Assembly (NCBI GenBank): GCA_035470785.1 | Contig: DATIQN010000018.1 | Coordinates: 1 to 64,000 of the forward strand | Length of the DNA stretch: 64,000 nt | Origin: Croceibacterium_B sp035470785 | GTDB taxonomy: Bacteria; Pseudomonadota; Alphaproteobacteria; Sphingomonadales; Sphingomonadaceae | Direction: 5' to 3' | Shown: one piece after another, positions 40,071-49,822 of the stretch | Layout: every line of letters begins with the position of its first letter | How positions within the stretch are numbered: position 1 is the first letter of the stretch | Translations under genes and position numbers: made by a program | Notes under the pieces: model-generated | Told to the model about the DNA's origin: nothing | What the model saw: the letters and a program-made list of their open reading frames with translations, nothing else | Database searches by the model: none

Positions 40071-41653
40071 GGAGATTCGCCTGGATCGCGGCGCTGCTGG
40101 CGTCGTGCACCGCGCAACAGGACGCCGCGGCGCCGATTGCGTCGACCGCGTCGCAAACGCCCGGACGCTGCGCTGCGCTGGTCGGGCGCGACTTCGGGCC
40201 GGGCATCGCGATCACCGAGGCCAGCGAAATGGCGCCCGCCGCGCCGGGAACGGTCAGGAATGGACCGGGCGGCCCGCTCGCCTCGGGCCTGCCGGCCTAT
40301 TGCTCGGTCAAGGGCGTGATCGACCAGCGCACCGGCGCCGGGGGCAAGACTTACGGCATCAAGTTCGCGCTCGCGCTGCCCGACCAGTGGAGCGGGCGCT
40401 TCCTGCTGATGGGCGGGGGCGGGCTCAACGGCTCGATCCCGGCGCCTTACGGCCCGGTCGCGGCGGGCGCGGTGCCGGCGCTTGCGCGCGGTTTTGCGGT
40501 CGTCGGCCACGACAGCGGCCACGAAGGCGCGGTGTTCGACGACAGCTTCTCGAAGGACCAGCGCGCCGCGCTCGATTTCGCAGAAACCAGCGTGCACACG
40601 GTCACCGTGGCCGGTAAGGCGATCACCAGCGCCTATTACGGCCAACACATCGCGCACAGCTACATGACGGGCTGCTCGACCGGCGGGCGCGAAGGGATGC
40701 TGGCGATCGAGCGCTATCCTGAGCTGTTCGACGGCGTGGTGATTGGCGCCCCGGCTATGCGCACCGGGGATTCCAACCTCGCGCTGGCCAAGCTGGCGGT
40801 CGACCTCAACCAAGCCGCGCCGCGCGACAAGGACGGGTTGCCGATCGTTTCGCAAATTTTCTCTGCGGCCGACCGGCAGACGATCCTCAAGGGCATGCTC
40901 GACAAGTGCGACAGCCTCGACGGACTGGCGGACGGGATGATCGAGAACGTCGCTCAGTGCCATTTCCAGCCGAGGAAGCTCACCTGCGCCAAGGGGCAGA
41001 CGGCAAACTGTCTCTCCGCCGCGCAGGCCGACGCGCTCGACAAGGCTTTCCAGCCGCCGCGCGACGCCGCGGGGAATGCGCTCTATGCGCCTTTTCCCTA
41101 TGACACCGGCGACGTCGCGACCGGCCCGGGCCTGCCCGGGATCATCCCGAGCGGTGCGCCCGGCGTGTTCGGTCCGGCGAGCCGCGACCTGACGATCGAC
41201 GTCGACGCGCGCATCCGCGACGTGCGTGCCAACGCGATGCAGAGGCTGACCGACACCAACTACTGGACAAACCTCAACACTTTCCTAGATCACGGCGGTA
41301 AGACGCTGTTCTATCACGGTGTTTCCGATTTTTGGTTCAGCCCGCTGGCGACCTGGGACTGGTACCAGCGCGCCGCGCAGACCAACGGCGCGGTGTTCAC
41401 CGACGCCAGCCGGTTCTACATGGTCCCCGGCATGCTCCACTGCCAGGGCGGCAACAGTTTCGACCAGTTCGACCTGCTGTCCAAGATGGTTGACTGGGTC
41501 GAAAAGGGCGAGGCGCCGCATGACGTCATCGCCAGCCGCCGCGACGGCTCGGCCAGGCGTCCGCTGTGCCCGTACCCGAGCCACGCGCATTATCTCGGCG
41601 GTGACGTCACGAAGCCGGAGAGCTTCGAGTGCCGGGCACCGGCTGCCTCCTAG
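40067..41653 (+). CDS. Tannase/feruloyl esterase family protein, exported
   Basis: The 528 residues start with a short signal (FAWIAALLASCTAQ; Cys14 could be lipidated). The CS-D-HC motif of this family is present: Ser204 in GCSTGGREGM with its Cys, the Asp in FYHGVSDFWF and His-Cys in MLHCQGGNSFDQFD. These enzymes hydrolyse esters of gallic, ferulic or related plant phenolics in the periplasm or outside. It is translationally coupled to the methyltransferase gene (ATGA); whether the two form one pathway, such as aromatic ester use with O-methyl transfer, is speculative. It converges with the GlxA regulator, overlapping by four bases. Confidence 0.88.
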   Translation: MRRFAWIAALLASCTAQQDAAAPIASTASQTPGRCAALVGRDFGPGIAITEASEMAPAAPGTVRNGPGGPLASGLPAYCSVKGVIDQRTGAGGKTYGIKFALALPDQWSGRFLLMGGGGLNGSIPAPYGPVAAGAVPALARGFAVVGHDSGHEGAVFDDSFSKDQRAALDFAETSVHTVTVAGKAITSAYYGQHIAHSYMTGCSTGGREGMLAIERYPELFDGVVIGAPAMRTGDSNLALAKLAVDLNQAAPRDKDGLPIVSQIFSAADRQTILKGMLDKCDSLDGLADGMIENVAQCHFQPRKLTCAKGQTANCLSAAQADALDKAFQPPRDAAGNALYAPFPYDTGDVATGPGLPGIIPSGAPGVFGPASRDLTIDVDARIRDVRANAMQRLTDTNYWTNLNTFLDHGGKTLFYHGVSDFWFSPLATWDWYQRAAQTNGAVFTDASRFYMVPGMLHCQGGNSFDQFDLLSKMVDWVEKGEAPHDVIASRRDGSARRPLCPYPSHAHYLGGDVTKPESFECRAPAAS

Positions 41654-42663
41654 GCGGCCGCCCGTCCGAAACGCCGCCGGTATTCGCTCGGGCGAATGCC
41701 GGCATTGCGCTGGAACAGCTGACGGAAGAACGCCGGGTCGAGATAGCCGACGCGCTGGCCGATCTCGGCGACGCCGGTGGGCGTGGTTTCGAGCATCTGC
41801 TTGGCGACGGCGATGCGCAGGCCGTGGAGATAAGCGAGGGGGGTATCGCCGGTCGCGTCCTTGAAGCGGCGGGCGAAATTGCGCGGGCTCATCCCGACAT
41901 GGTTCGCGACCGAATCGAACTTCAGGTCCTCGGCGAAATGGTTGCGGATGAAGTGCTCAGCGGCGAGCACTTGCTCGTCCTCGTGCCGCGCGCGCAGCTC
42001 GAAGTGCGTGAAGCTGTTCTGCCAGGTGCGCGGCATCTCGATGCACAGCGAGCGCGCGGTCTTGAGCGCGACCTCGCGTCCGCAGTGCTTCTCGACCAGG
42101 TAGAGTGAGACATCGGCCGCGGCGTTCACCCCGCCGCCGCACACCACGTCGCCGCAATCGGTGACGAGGTATTCCTCGCGCCAGTCGACGTTTGGATAAT
42201 GCTGCGCGTAGAGCTCCGCGAGCCCCCAATGCGCGGTGGCGCGCTTGCCGTTGAGCAGGCCTGCTTCGGCGGCGAGAAGCGCGCCCGAACAGGCGGTGAC
42301 GATCGTCGCGCCCTGGCCGTGCCAGCGACGGAGCCATGGCAGCAGCGCGGCATTGCGGGCAACCGTCTCCACCGGGTCGTACGCCGTGCTGACCATCGCG
42401 TCGAACTCGAGGCCTCCCGCCGCGACGAACACCAGGTCCGGCTTGCCAGCGTCTGCGCAAGCGACCTCGGGGGTGAGCGACAAATGCTGGCTGACCTTTA
42501 CCGACGCCCCGTCGGCGCTGGCGGTGACGACATCGAAGCGCGATTCGAGCGGGACACCGTTGAGCGCGTTCCACAGCGTGCCTGCGCTCTGGAATATTTC
42601 CAGCGGAAGGATCGAAGTCGAGGCAAGGCCGCCGTTGACGAGCAAAACGACGATCTTATGCAT
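41650..42663 (-). CDS. GlxA-type AraC-family transcriptional regulator
   Basis: The 337 residues have an N-terminal DJ-1/PfpI domain (IVVLLVNGGLASTSILPLEI; TIVTACSGALLAAEAGLLNG with a nucleophile-like Cys) and a C-terminal AraC DNA-binding domain (SVANHVGMSPRNFARRFKDA; EIGQRVGYLDPAFFRQLFQR). It probably senses a small metabolite. The start used has GGGGAG upstream. The adjacent tannase gene converges with it, so it need not be its target; the divergent small gene at 42769 is another candidate. Confidence 0.9.
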   Translation of the reverse strand: MHKIVVLLVNGGLASTSILPLEIFQSAGTLWNALNGVPLESRFDVVTASADGASVKVSQHLSLTPEVACADAGKPDLVFVAAGGLEFDAMVSTAYDPVETVARNAALLPWLRRWHGQGATIVTACSGALLAAEAGLLNGKRATAHWGLAELYAQHYPNVDWREEYLVTDCGDVVCGGGVNAAADVSLYLVEKHCGREVALKTARSLCIEMPRTWQNSFTHFELRARHEDEQVLAAEHFIRNHFAEDLKFDSVANHVGMSPRNFARRFKDATGDTPLAYLHGLRIAVAKQMLETTPTGVAEIGQRVGYLDPAFFRQLFQRNAGIRPSEYRRRFGRAAA

Positions 42664-42768
42664 GATCGCTCCCCGTGGCTGGATCACCCCCTTACTATAG
42701 CATTATTGCCATCTCGTACACGGGCCGCGTCCGCGGTATACCCGCATCGCCATTCAAGGAGATCGGCG

Positions 42769-43053
42769 ATGATGAAGCGGTATGTGATCGAGCGCGACTT
42801 GCCAGGTGTCGGCGGCTTGCCGAACGCGGAGCTGGGCGGCGCGGCGAAAAAGTCGAATGCGGCGCTGGCGCAGATCCCCGGGGTCCAGTGGGAGCATTCC
42901 TACGTCGCCGGCGACAAGACCTTCTGTATCTATCTCGCCGAGGACGAGGCGAAGATCCAGGAGCACGCCGCGAAGTCGGGTTTCCCGGCCAGCAAGGTGA
43001 CCGAAGTTGTGTCTATCATCGATCCCACGACCGAAGCGTACTGCAACGCCTGA
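42769..43053 (+). CDS. DUF4242-like small protein (nickel-binding family)
   Basis: The 94 residues begin MMKRYVIERDLPGVGGLPN and contain GAAKKSNAALAQIPGVQW, HSYVAGDKTFCIYLAEDEA and AKSGFPASKVTEVVSIIDP. They match short DUF4242 proteins with a ferredoxin-like fold, of unknown function. It is soluble. AAGGAG lies before two adjacent ATG codons; the first is used. It is single, with a strong terminator after it. Confidence 0.85.
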   Translation: MMKRYVIERDLPGVGGLPNAELGGAAKKSNAALAQIPGVQWEHSYVAGDKTFCIYLAEDEAKIQEHAAKSGFPASKVTEVVSIIDPTTEAYCNA

Positions 43054-43064
43054 ACCCGGGCGCA

Positions 43065-43115
43065 GAGACAAAAGAGGCCCCCGGAGCGCGATGCTGCGGG
43101 GGCCTTTCTTGTCTC
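43065..43115. terminator. Bidirectional intrinsic terminator
   Basis: A long hairpin: GAGACAAAAGAGGCCCCCG pairs with CGGGGGCCTTTCTTGTCTC with a few mismatches and a 13-base loop. The T-rich right arm (TTTCTT) serves the plus-strand gene, and the A-rich left arm serves the convergent rne gene. Confidence 0.85.
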
Positions 43116-43127
43116 GATCTGTAGGGC

Positions 43128-45857
43128 TTATTCGCCGAACGTGCGCTGCCACCAGCCGCTGCGCCGCGGGGCGCCGGCTTCGTCAGCTGGGGGTTCGTCG
43201 CCGTTGGCGTCGTTAGCGGGGCTGGGGGCGGCTTCGGCTTCGGCCGGCTCGGCCACCTTGCGCCGGCTGCGCTTGGGCTTGGCCGGAGCTTCTGCTTCGA
43301 CCACGACGGGCGCTTCCTCGACTGAAGCTTCCTCGGCAGGCGTTTCCGCCACAGGGGCTTCCTCGACCGGCTTCTTCGCGCGGCTGCGGCGCTTGGGCTT
43401 GTCATCGGCCTCGACCACCGGAGCTTGCTCGCCGGTCGGAGTCATCTGCGACGGCTCGTCTTCGGCCACGGGTGCGGCTTCGATCGCTTCCTCGACCACC
43501 TTCTTGCGGCGGCTCCGACGCTTGGGCGTCTCGCCCTCGGCCGTTTCCAGCGATGCGCCGGCAACCGGGACATCCTCGGTGCCTGGCGCACCGCCGGTCG
43601 CCTCGGGGAGCAGCTCGGCTTCTTCACCGATCTGCTCGTTGCCGGTACCCTCATCACCGCCTTCGCGATGCTTGTTCCTCCGGCGTCCGCCGCGACGGCG
43701 GCGCTTCTTGGGCCGCTCTTCGCCGCCTTCCGCTGGACGCTCGCGCTCGACGCCGACCGCCGCTTCATCGTCTTCCTCGCGGTCGTCGGCGACGGGCTCT
43801 TCGCTCGGCTCACGCTCGCGATCGCGGCCCCGACCGCCGCGGCGGCGGCGGCGCTTGCCGCCGCGCTCGCCCGAATCGCGCTCACGGAGGGCGCCGCGCG
43901 CTTCGGACTCTTCTTCCTCTTCGCCCTCATCCTCGTCCTCGTCGATAAGGTCGAGATCGTCGACTTCCTCGAGGATGGGTTCGAACTTCGGCGTCGAGGT
44001 CGGGCGCGGGCCCGAGCTGGCGACGCGCATCTTGGCGCCTTCCTCCTCGCCCTCGGGCAGGACTTCGACCGACACGCCATAGCGGTGCTCGATCTCGGCG
44101 AGATCGGCGCGCTTGGCGTTGAGCAGGTAGATCGCCGCCTCGGCGGAGGCATAGAGCGAGATCGTCGTTCCCTTGCCCTTGGCCGCTTCGTCCTCGATCA
44201 GGCGCAGCGCCGAAAGGCCCGCGCTCGACGCGGTGCGCACTAGACCGGTGCCGTCGCAATGCGGGCAGCCGCGCGTGGTCGCCTCGAGCACGCCGGTGCG
44301 CAGGCGCTGGCGGCTCATTTCCATCAGCCCGAAGCCGGAGATGCGGCCGACCTGGATGCGCGCGCGGTCGTTGCGCAGCGCGTCCTTCATCGCCTTCTCG
44401 ACCTTGCGGACGTTGGAGCCGTATTCCATGTCGATGAAGTCGATCACGACGAGCCCGGCCATGTCGCGCAGGCGCAACTGACGGGCGATCTCGCGCGCGG
44501 CTTCGAGGTTGGTGCTGAGTGCGGTCGCCTCGATCCCGTGCTCCTTGGTCGAGCGGCCCGAGTTGATGTCGATCGACACCAGCGCCTCGGTCGGGTTGAT
44601 CACGAGGTAGCCGCCCGATTTGAGCTGCACGACCGGATCGTACATCGCCGAGAGCTGGTCTTCCGCGCCATAGCGCTGGAACAGCGGCACCGGGTCGGAA
44701 TAGGCTTTCACCCGCCGTCCGTGGCTGGGCATCAGCAGCTTCATGAATTCGCGCGCCGAGCGATAGCCTTCCTCGCCCTCGACGACGACTTCTTCGATTT
44801 CGCGATTGTAGATGTCGCGGATCGCCCGCTTAATCAGGTCGCTGTCCGAATGGATCAGCGCCGGAGCGGTCGACTTGAGCGTCTTCTCGCGGATTTCGTC
44901 CCACAGCCGGGCTAGATAATCGAAGTCGCGCTTGATCTCGGGCTTGGTCCGCTGGAGCCCGGCCGTGCGCACGATCAGGCCCATCGAGCGCGGCAGCGTC
45001 AATTCGCCGACGATCTGCTTGAGGCGCTTGCGGTCGCTTGCCGAGCTGATCTTGCGGCTGATGCCGCCGCCGTGGCTCGAATTCGGCATCAGCACGCAAT
45101 AGCGGCCGGCAAGGCTGAGGTAGCTGGTCAGCGCCGCGCCCTTGTTGCCGCGCTCTTCCTTGACGACCTGGACGAGCAGCACCTGGCGGCGCTGGATCAC
45201 GTCCTGGATCTTGTAGCGGCGACGCAGGGCCATCCGCTTGTCGCGCAGCTCGTCCATCGCCTTGGCGCGCGTTTGCCCGCCGCCACCCTGCCGGCGGCCA
45301 CGACCGCGGCGCCCGCGCGGACGGTCCTCGCTCTCGCGGCCGGCGTCCTCGTCGGCCTCCTCGCCCGAATCTTCGCCAGAATCTTCGTAGGCTTCGTCGG
45401 CGGCGTGTTCTTCGTCGTCGTCGTGGCTGTCGACGTGGCCATCCTCGATGGTCGCGACGTCATCCTTCTCAGAGGTGTCGATCTCCTCGACGCCGTCGCC
45501 GTCATCGCCGGCGTGGTCGTCGTCCTCGTCGTCATCCTCGGCGGCGCGGAGCGCGGCCTCTTCCTCGGCGTGGGCCTGTTCTTCAGCGATCAGCGCCTCG
45601 CGATCCTCTTTCGGGATCTGGTAGTAGTCGGGGTGGATTTCGCTGAAGGCGAGGAAGCCGTGGCGGTTGCCGCCGAAATCGACGAACGCCGCCTGCAGCG
45701 ACGGTTCTACCCGGGTAACTTTGGCTAGATAGATATTCCCCTTGATCTGCTTGTGGTCGGCAGATTCGAAGTCGAATTCCTCAATCCGGTTGCCTTTGAG
45801 CACCGCCACCCGGGTTTCTTCCGGGTGGCGCGCATCGATAAGCATGCGCGTTGCCAT
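43128..45857 (-). CDS. rne: Ribonuclease E
   Basis: The 909-residue endoribonuclease starts rRNA, tRNA and mRNA processing and scaffolds the degradosome. The N-terminal S1 region (GNIYLAKVTRVEPSLQAAFV, DFGGNRHGFLAFSEI) is followed by a very acidic insertion of roughly 110 residues and an Arg/Gly-rich piece (RPRGRRGRGRRQGGGG), as in other alphaproteobacteria. The catalytic core has FIDMEYGSNVRKVEKAMKDA, and the Zn-link is CPHCDGTGLVRT. The C-terminal third is disordered, with alternating acidic and basic stretches and repeated KPKRRSR-like motifs for RNA and partner binding. Its last gene-proximal hairpin is the terminator at 43065. Confidence 0.96.
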   Translation of the reverse strand: MATRMLIDARHPEETRVAVLKGNRIEEFDFESADHKQIKGNIYLAKVTRVEPSLQAAFVDFGGNRHGFLAFSEIHPDYYQIPKEDREALIAEEQAHAEEEAALRAAEDDDEDDDHAGDDGDGVEEIDTSEKDDVATIEDGHVDSHDDDEEHAADEAYEDSGEDSGEEADEDAGRESEDRPRGRRGRGRRQGGGGQTRAKAMDELRDKRMALRRRYKIQDVIQRRQVLLVQVVKEERGNKGAALTSYLSLAGRYCVLMPNSSHGGGISRKISSASDRKRLKQIVGELTLPRSMGLIVRTAGLQRTKPEIKRDFDYLARLWDEIREKTLKSTAPALIHSDSDLIKRAIRDIYNREIEEVVVEGEEGYRSAREFMKLLMPSHGRRVKAYSDPVPLFQRYGAEDQLSAMYDPVVQLKSGGYLVINPTEALVSIDINSGRSTKEHGIEATALSTNLEAAREIARQLRLRDMAGLVVIDFIDMEYGSNVRKVEKAMKDALRNDRARIQVGRISGFGLMEMSRQRLRTGVLEATTRGCPHCDGTGLVRTASSAGLSALRLIEDEAAKGKGTTISLYASAEAAIYLLNAKRADLAEIEHRYGVSVEVLPEGEEEGAKMRVASSGPRPTSTPKFEPILEEVDDLDLIDEDEDEGEEEEESEARGALRERDSGERGGKRRRRRGGRGRDREREPSEEPVADDREEDDEAAVGVERERPAEGGEERPKKRRRRGGRRRNKHREGGDEGTGNEQIGEEAELLPEATGGAPGTEDVPVAGASLETAEGETPKRRSRRKKVVEEAIEAAPVAEDEPSQMTPTGEQAPVVEADDKPKRRSRAKKPVEEAPVAETPAEEASVEEAPVVVEAEAPAKPKRSRRKVAEPAEAEAAPSPANDANGDEPPADEAGAPRRSGWWQRTFGE

Positions 45858-46304
45858 GTAAAAATCTCCATGCGCGGCGAGCCCCTGCGTGTGGCAAGGT
45901 TAGCGCCCGTCCAGGGGGCGCGACGCGCATCTCTTTGTGGAATCCAGCGCGTGCGGACACGCCACCGGAATAGGGAACGGCGCCGACGCGCATGAAGGCG
46001 GCGGCGCTGCGGAATGTGTCTGCCGCAATGACAAGGCGCAGGGTTGCAGTCTGCGCGGGCGCGCCAGCCATCGCGTCGCGGCCCAGGGGCAGCGGCGAAA
46101 CGGGCAGGCGCATTCTTGTCATTATGGCATCAACCTGTGTGCATTTGCCGGAAGGCTCCGAGCGGGCTTCCGGCGCGGGCCGGGCGATGTTTCGTCCGGC
46201 GACGCAATTGCTAGCACCCGCTGTTCATCGGGGCAACCTTGTTGCGGGAAAACAGAATTTACCGCTGTTCGCCGGTGCGTCGCGCCGATAGCAGTGAGGG
46301 CGGG
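45858..46304. other. Divergent intergenic region: rne leader and amidase promoter
   Basis: About 450 bases separate the divergent rne and amidase starts. No convincing gene is seen. A GC-rich stretch next to rne could be its long untranslated leader; such leaders mediate autoregulation in enterobacteria, which is not shown here. An inverted repeat, GCCGGAAG and CTTCCGGC, lies at 46147-46174 with a 12-base loop. Confidence 0.5.
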
Positions 46305-47174
46305 ATGTGGCATCGCCTGCAAATCGCGCTGATATTTCTGGCGCCGGTCGTTCTGATCGGTGGGCTCTACCTCTTGGGCCTGACGATACCGGTACCGGTG
46401 CTGGGACGCGATTACGTCATTCGCGTGACGCTGCCCGACGCCAACCGCCCGATCGGCTTGCCGCCGATCTCGGGTCCGAGCGACCCCTCGCGGCCGCTGG
46501 TGGTGATCGACGCTGGGCACGGCGGCCACGACCCCGGCGCGAGCGGGATCGACTTTCGCGAAAAGGCGCTCGCGCTCGGCCTGGCGCGCGCGCTGCGTGA
46601 CGAGTTGGTGCGCGAAGGCGGCATTCGCGTGGCCTTGACGCGCAGCGACGACCGTTTCCTGGCGCTCGACGAGCGGGTCGAGATCGCCCGCAAGCTCGGC
46701 GCCGACCTGTTCCTCTCGATCCACGCCGATTCCGCCGGCGACAAGGGCGATATAACCGGCGCCAGCGTCTACACCTTGTCGACCAAGGCTTCGAGCGCCG
46801 CCGACGAACGCTTCGCCCGGCGCGAGAACAGCGCCGACAGCGTCAACGGCGTGCAGCTCGCCGGCCGCAGCGACGCCGTTACCAACATCCTCGTCGACCT
46901 CGCCCAGCGCCGCACGTCCGAGCAATCGGCGACGTTTGCCAGCCTGATCGTGCGCGAAGGCGCGGGGGTGCTCGCGTTCCACCCGGACCCCATGCGCTCG
47001 GCCGATTTCGTGGTCCTCCGCGCGCCCGACGTGCCTTCGGTGCTCTACGAATCCGGCTTCATCTCCAATCCGCAGGACGCCCAGCGGCTGATGTCACCCG
47101 AGGGTCAACAGCGCTTTGCGACCGTTATGGCTCGCGCCATCCGCATCTTTTTCGCGCGGCAAGCGGGAACGTAA
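46305..47174 (+). CDS. N-acetylmuramoyl-L-alanine amidase (Amidase_3)
   Basis: The 289-residue zinc amidase cuts the amide bond between MurNAc and the stem peptide at division. An N-terminal hydrophobic segment (IALIFLAPVVLIGGLYLLGL) acts as signal or anchor. The catalytic domain has VVIDAGHGGHDPGASG with the first zinc His, LGADLFLSIHADSAGD with another, and the late Glu in SVLYESGFISNPQDA. The ATG follows GAGGGCGGG. It is followed 59 bases later by the PBP1A gene, so remodelling and synthesis of the wall may be co-expressed. Confidence 0.93.
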   Translation: MWHRLQIALIFLAPVVLIGGLYLLGLTIPVPVLGRDYVIRVTLPDANRPIGLPPISGPSDPSRPLVVIDAGHGGHDPGASGIDFREKALALGLARALRDELVREGGIRVALTRSDDRFLALDERVEIARKLGADLFLSIHADSAGDKGDITGASVYTLSTKASSAADERFARRENSADSVNGVQLAGRSDAVTNILVDLAQRRTSEQSATFASLIVREGAGVLAFHPDPMRSADFVVLRAPDVPSVLYESGFISNPQDAQRLMSPEGQQRFATVMARAIRIFFARQAGT

Positions 47175-47233
47175 TCCACCGGACGCAAAGCAACTGGCGC
47201 GATGCGGAATCACCATGCTAAGGCGCCGCGGCA

Positions 47234-49756
47234 ATGGACGAGACGCAGCAATCGCGCGGCGAGTATTTCCGCTACCGCATTCGCCGTGACGCCAATGGCG
47301 CGCTCGAGTGGTTTCGCGCGAATTGGCGCGCCAAGCGCTGGTTCCGCTGGGCCTCGGTCGCGCTTACGGCATTCGTGGCTTTGTGGATCATCGTCTGGAC
47401 TGTCGTGTCCTGGGACCTGCCCGACGCGAACAAGCTCCTTACCTATGAGCCGCCGCTACCCACGGTGGTGCGCGGCTACGACGGCGGGATCGTCTATTCC
47501 TATGCCCGCGAGCACCGCGTCCAGCTGCAGTTCCAGGATTTCCCGACGCAATTGATAAACGCCTATACCTCGGCGGAGGATAAGACCTTCTGGACCCACG
47601 GCGGGGTGGACATCGGCGGCCTATTGGGAGCCGTACTCGACTATGTGACCAAGATCGGCAGCCACGAGCGTGCCAAGGGCGGCTCGACGATCACCCAGCA
47701 GGTGGCGAAGAACATCCTCATCGGCAACGAATACTCGATCAGCCGCAAGCTCAAGGAAATGATCCTCGCGCGGCGCATCGAGGGGGTCCTGAGCAAGCAG
47801 GAAATCATCACCCTTTACCTCAACGAAATCCCGCTCGGCCGGCGCAGCTTCGGCGTTCAGGCGGCGAGCCGCGCCTATTTCGACAAGGACGTCGATCAGC
47901 TGACACTGCCCGAGATGGCCTTCCTGGCGATCTTGCCCAAGGCGCCCGAGCAGTACAGCCGCCCCAAGTACCAGGCGGAAGCGCTCGCCCGGCGCAACTA
48001 CGTTCTGGGCGAAATGGTTCAGAACGGCCACATCACCCAGGCCCAGGCCGATGCCGCCAAGGCGGAGCCGCTCGGGATCGTCACTGATCACGACGAGACC
48101 AAGATGGCCGATGCCGGCTATTTCCTCGAGGAAGTTCGCCGCGAGTTGCTCGCCAAGTACGGCGAGAAGGCCGAGAGCGGACCCAACAGCGTCTACGCCG
48201 GTGGCTTGTGGGTGCGCACTTCGCTCGACACCGAGATGCAGGATGCGGCGCGCGATTCGATGCAGGCCGGCCTGTTTCGCTATGCCGCCGGCAAGCCGTG
48301 GACCCGGCCGATCGGCTGGCTTGACCCGTCGAAAGGCAACCTGATGGGCCAGTTGGTCGGGGCCAATCTCAGCATTCGTTACAAGGACTGGCGTGTTGGC
48401 GTCGTCACCGACCGCAGCGGCCCGACGGCGCGGATTGGCTTTCCCGGCGGCCTGGAAGCGCCGCTCACGGGCCTGCCCGATGCGCTCAAGGTCGGCGATG
48501 TCGTCGCCGCCGAGCCCGCGGGCGGAGCTTGGGAAGTGCGCACGGTGCCCGAGGTTTCGGGCGGCTTCATTGCGATGGATCCGCACAACGGCCGGGTATT
48601 GGCGATGCAGGGCGGGTTCGATTCGCGCCTCGGCTCGTTCAACCGGGCGACGCAGGCGCTGCGCCAGCCCGGCTCGACGATCAAGCCGTTCGTCTACGCG
48701 ACCGCCCTCGACAACGGCATGACGCCCGCGACGATGGTGCCCGATACGCCCTATTGTGTCTACCAGGGCGCGGCGTTGGGGCAGAAGTGTTTCCGCAACT
48801 TCGAGAACGAAGGCGGCGGCGGCGAGCACACGATGCGCTGGGGCCTCGAGCAATCGCGCAACCTGATGACCGTGCACATCGCCAGCGACATCGGCATGGA
48901 AAACGTCACCCGCACGTTCAGTCGGCTCGGCATCGGCAATTACCAGAACTATCTCGCGTTCGCGCTCGGCGCCGGGGATACGACGGTGCTGAAGATGGTC
49001 GACGCCTACAGCGCGCTGTTCGACCACGGCGTTCAACATCCGCCCTCCGTGATCGACTTTGTGCAGGACCGTCACGGTAAGGTGATCTGGCGCTCCGACA
49101 AGCGCGATTGCACCGGCTGCAACATGCCCGAATGGGACGGCAAGCCGATGCCGCGCATCGCCGATGCCGGCAAGCCGGTGCTCGATCCGCGGACCGCCTA
49201 TCAGGTGGTGCACATGATGGAAGGCGTCATCCAGCGCGGCACGGCGGTGCGTGTGCGGGCGCTCGGCCTGCCGCTCGCCGGCAAGACGGGCACGACCAGC
49301 GGCCCGACCAACGTGTGGTTCATCGGCGGCTCGCCCGACCTCATCGCCGGGACCTATGTCGGCTACGACCAGCCGCGGAACCTCGGCGGATGGGTGCAGG
49401 GCGCGAACATCGCCGCGCCGATCTTCATCGATTTCGTCAAGGCCACTCGCGACCGCTGGAGCGACCGGCCGTTCCTGGCGCCCGCAGGCGTGCGCATGGT
49501 GCGCATCAATCGCCAGACGGGCACGCGCGTGTTTGACCAGGAACCGACCGACGATCCGCTGAGTCCGGTGATCTGGGAAGCGTTCAAGCCCGACACCGAA
49601 CCGCGGCGCGCCCAGCGGCAGGACGAAATCGACGCGATGCGCGAGACGATTCTCGCGCAGCTGCGTCAGCGTGAGCAGGGTCCGGCGAACAATGCGGTCA
49701 GGAACCAGGAAGCCCCGCCGGAAGACTTCGTCGAGGAGCAGGGCGGGCTTTATTAA
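47234..49756 (+). CDS. mrcA: Penicillin-binding protein 1A
   Basis: The 840-residue bifunctional murein synthase has a cytoplasmic N-terminus, a transmembrane helix (WASVALTAFVALWIIVWTVV) and a GT51 transglycosylase domain (TSAEDKTFWTHGGVDIGGL; GGSTITQQVAKNIL). An OB-like insert of the PBP1A class follows, and then the transpeptidase. That domain has Ser481 in QPGSTIKPFVYAT, SRN in LEQSRNLMT and Lys684 in AGKTGTTSGPTNVWF. The C-terminus is polar and charged. All catalytic motifs look intact. Confidence 0.95.
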   Translation: MDETQQSRGEYFRYRIRRDANGALEWFRANWRAKRWFRWASVALTAFVALWIIVWTVVSWDLPDANKLLTYEPPLPTVVRGYDGGIVYSYAREHRVQLQFQDFPTQLINAYTSAEDKTFWTHGGVDIGGLLGAVLDYVTKIGSHERAKGGSTITQQVAKNILIGNEYSISRKLKEMILARRIEGVLSKQEIITLYLNEIPLGRRSFGVQAASRAYFDKDVDQLTLPEMAFLAILPKAPEQYSRPKYQAEALARRNYVLGEMVQNGHITQAQADAAKAEPLGIVTDHDETKMADAGYFLEEVRRELLAKYGEKAESGPNSVYAGGLWVRTSLDTEMQDAARDSMQAGLFRYAAGKPWTRPIGWLDPSKGNLMGQLVGANLSIRYKDWRVGVVTDRSGPTARIGFPGGLEAPLTGLPDALKVGDVVAAEPAGGAWEVRTVPEVSGGFIAMDPHNGRVLAMQGGFDSRLGSFNRATQALRQPGSTIKPFVYATALDNGMTPATMVPDTPYCVYQGAALGQKCFRNFENEGGGGEHTMRWGLEQSRNLMTVHIASDIGMENVTRTFSRLGIGNYQNYLAFALGAGDTTVLKMVDAYSALFDHGVQHPPSVIDFVQDRHGKVIWRSDKRDCTGCNMPEWDGKPMPRIADAGKPVLDPRTAYQVVHMMEGVIQRGTAVRVRALGLPLAGKTGTTSGPTNVWFIGGSPDLIAGTYVGYDQPRNLGGWVQGANIAAPIFIDFVKATRDRWSDRPFLAPAGVRMVRINRQTGTRVFDQEPTDDPLSPVIWEAFKPDTEPRRAQRQDEIDAMRETILAQLRQREQGPANNAVRNQEAPPEDFVEEQGGLY

Positions 49757-49822
49757 GGCGTAATTCCATTGCCCAAGATTGGAATCGACAGTTCAAATCC
49801 AAGGGCGCAAAAGACCGCCGCT

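Noticed and set aside
43141..44243. Plus-strand frames rich in Ser/Ala/Arg opposite the rne C-terminus
   Set aside because: They reflect the repetitive charged tail of RNase E read backwards.
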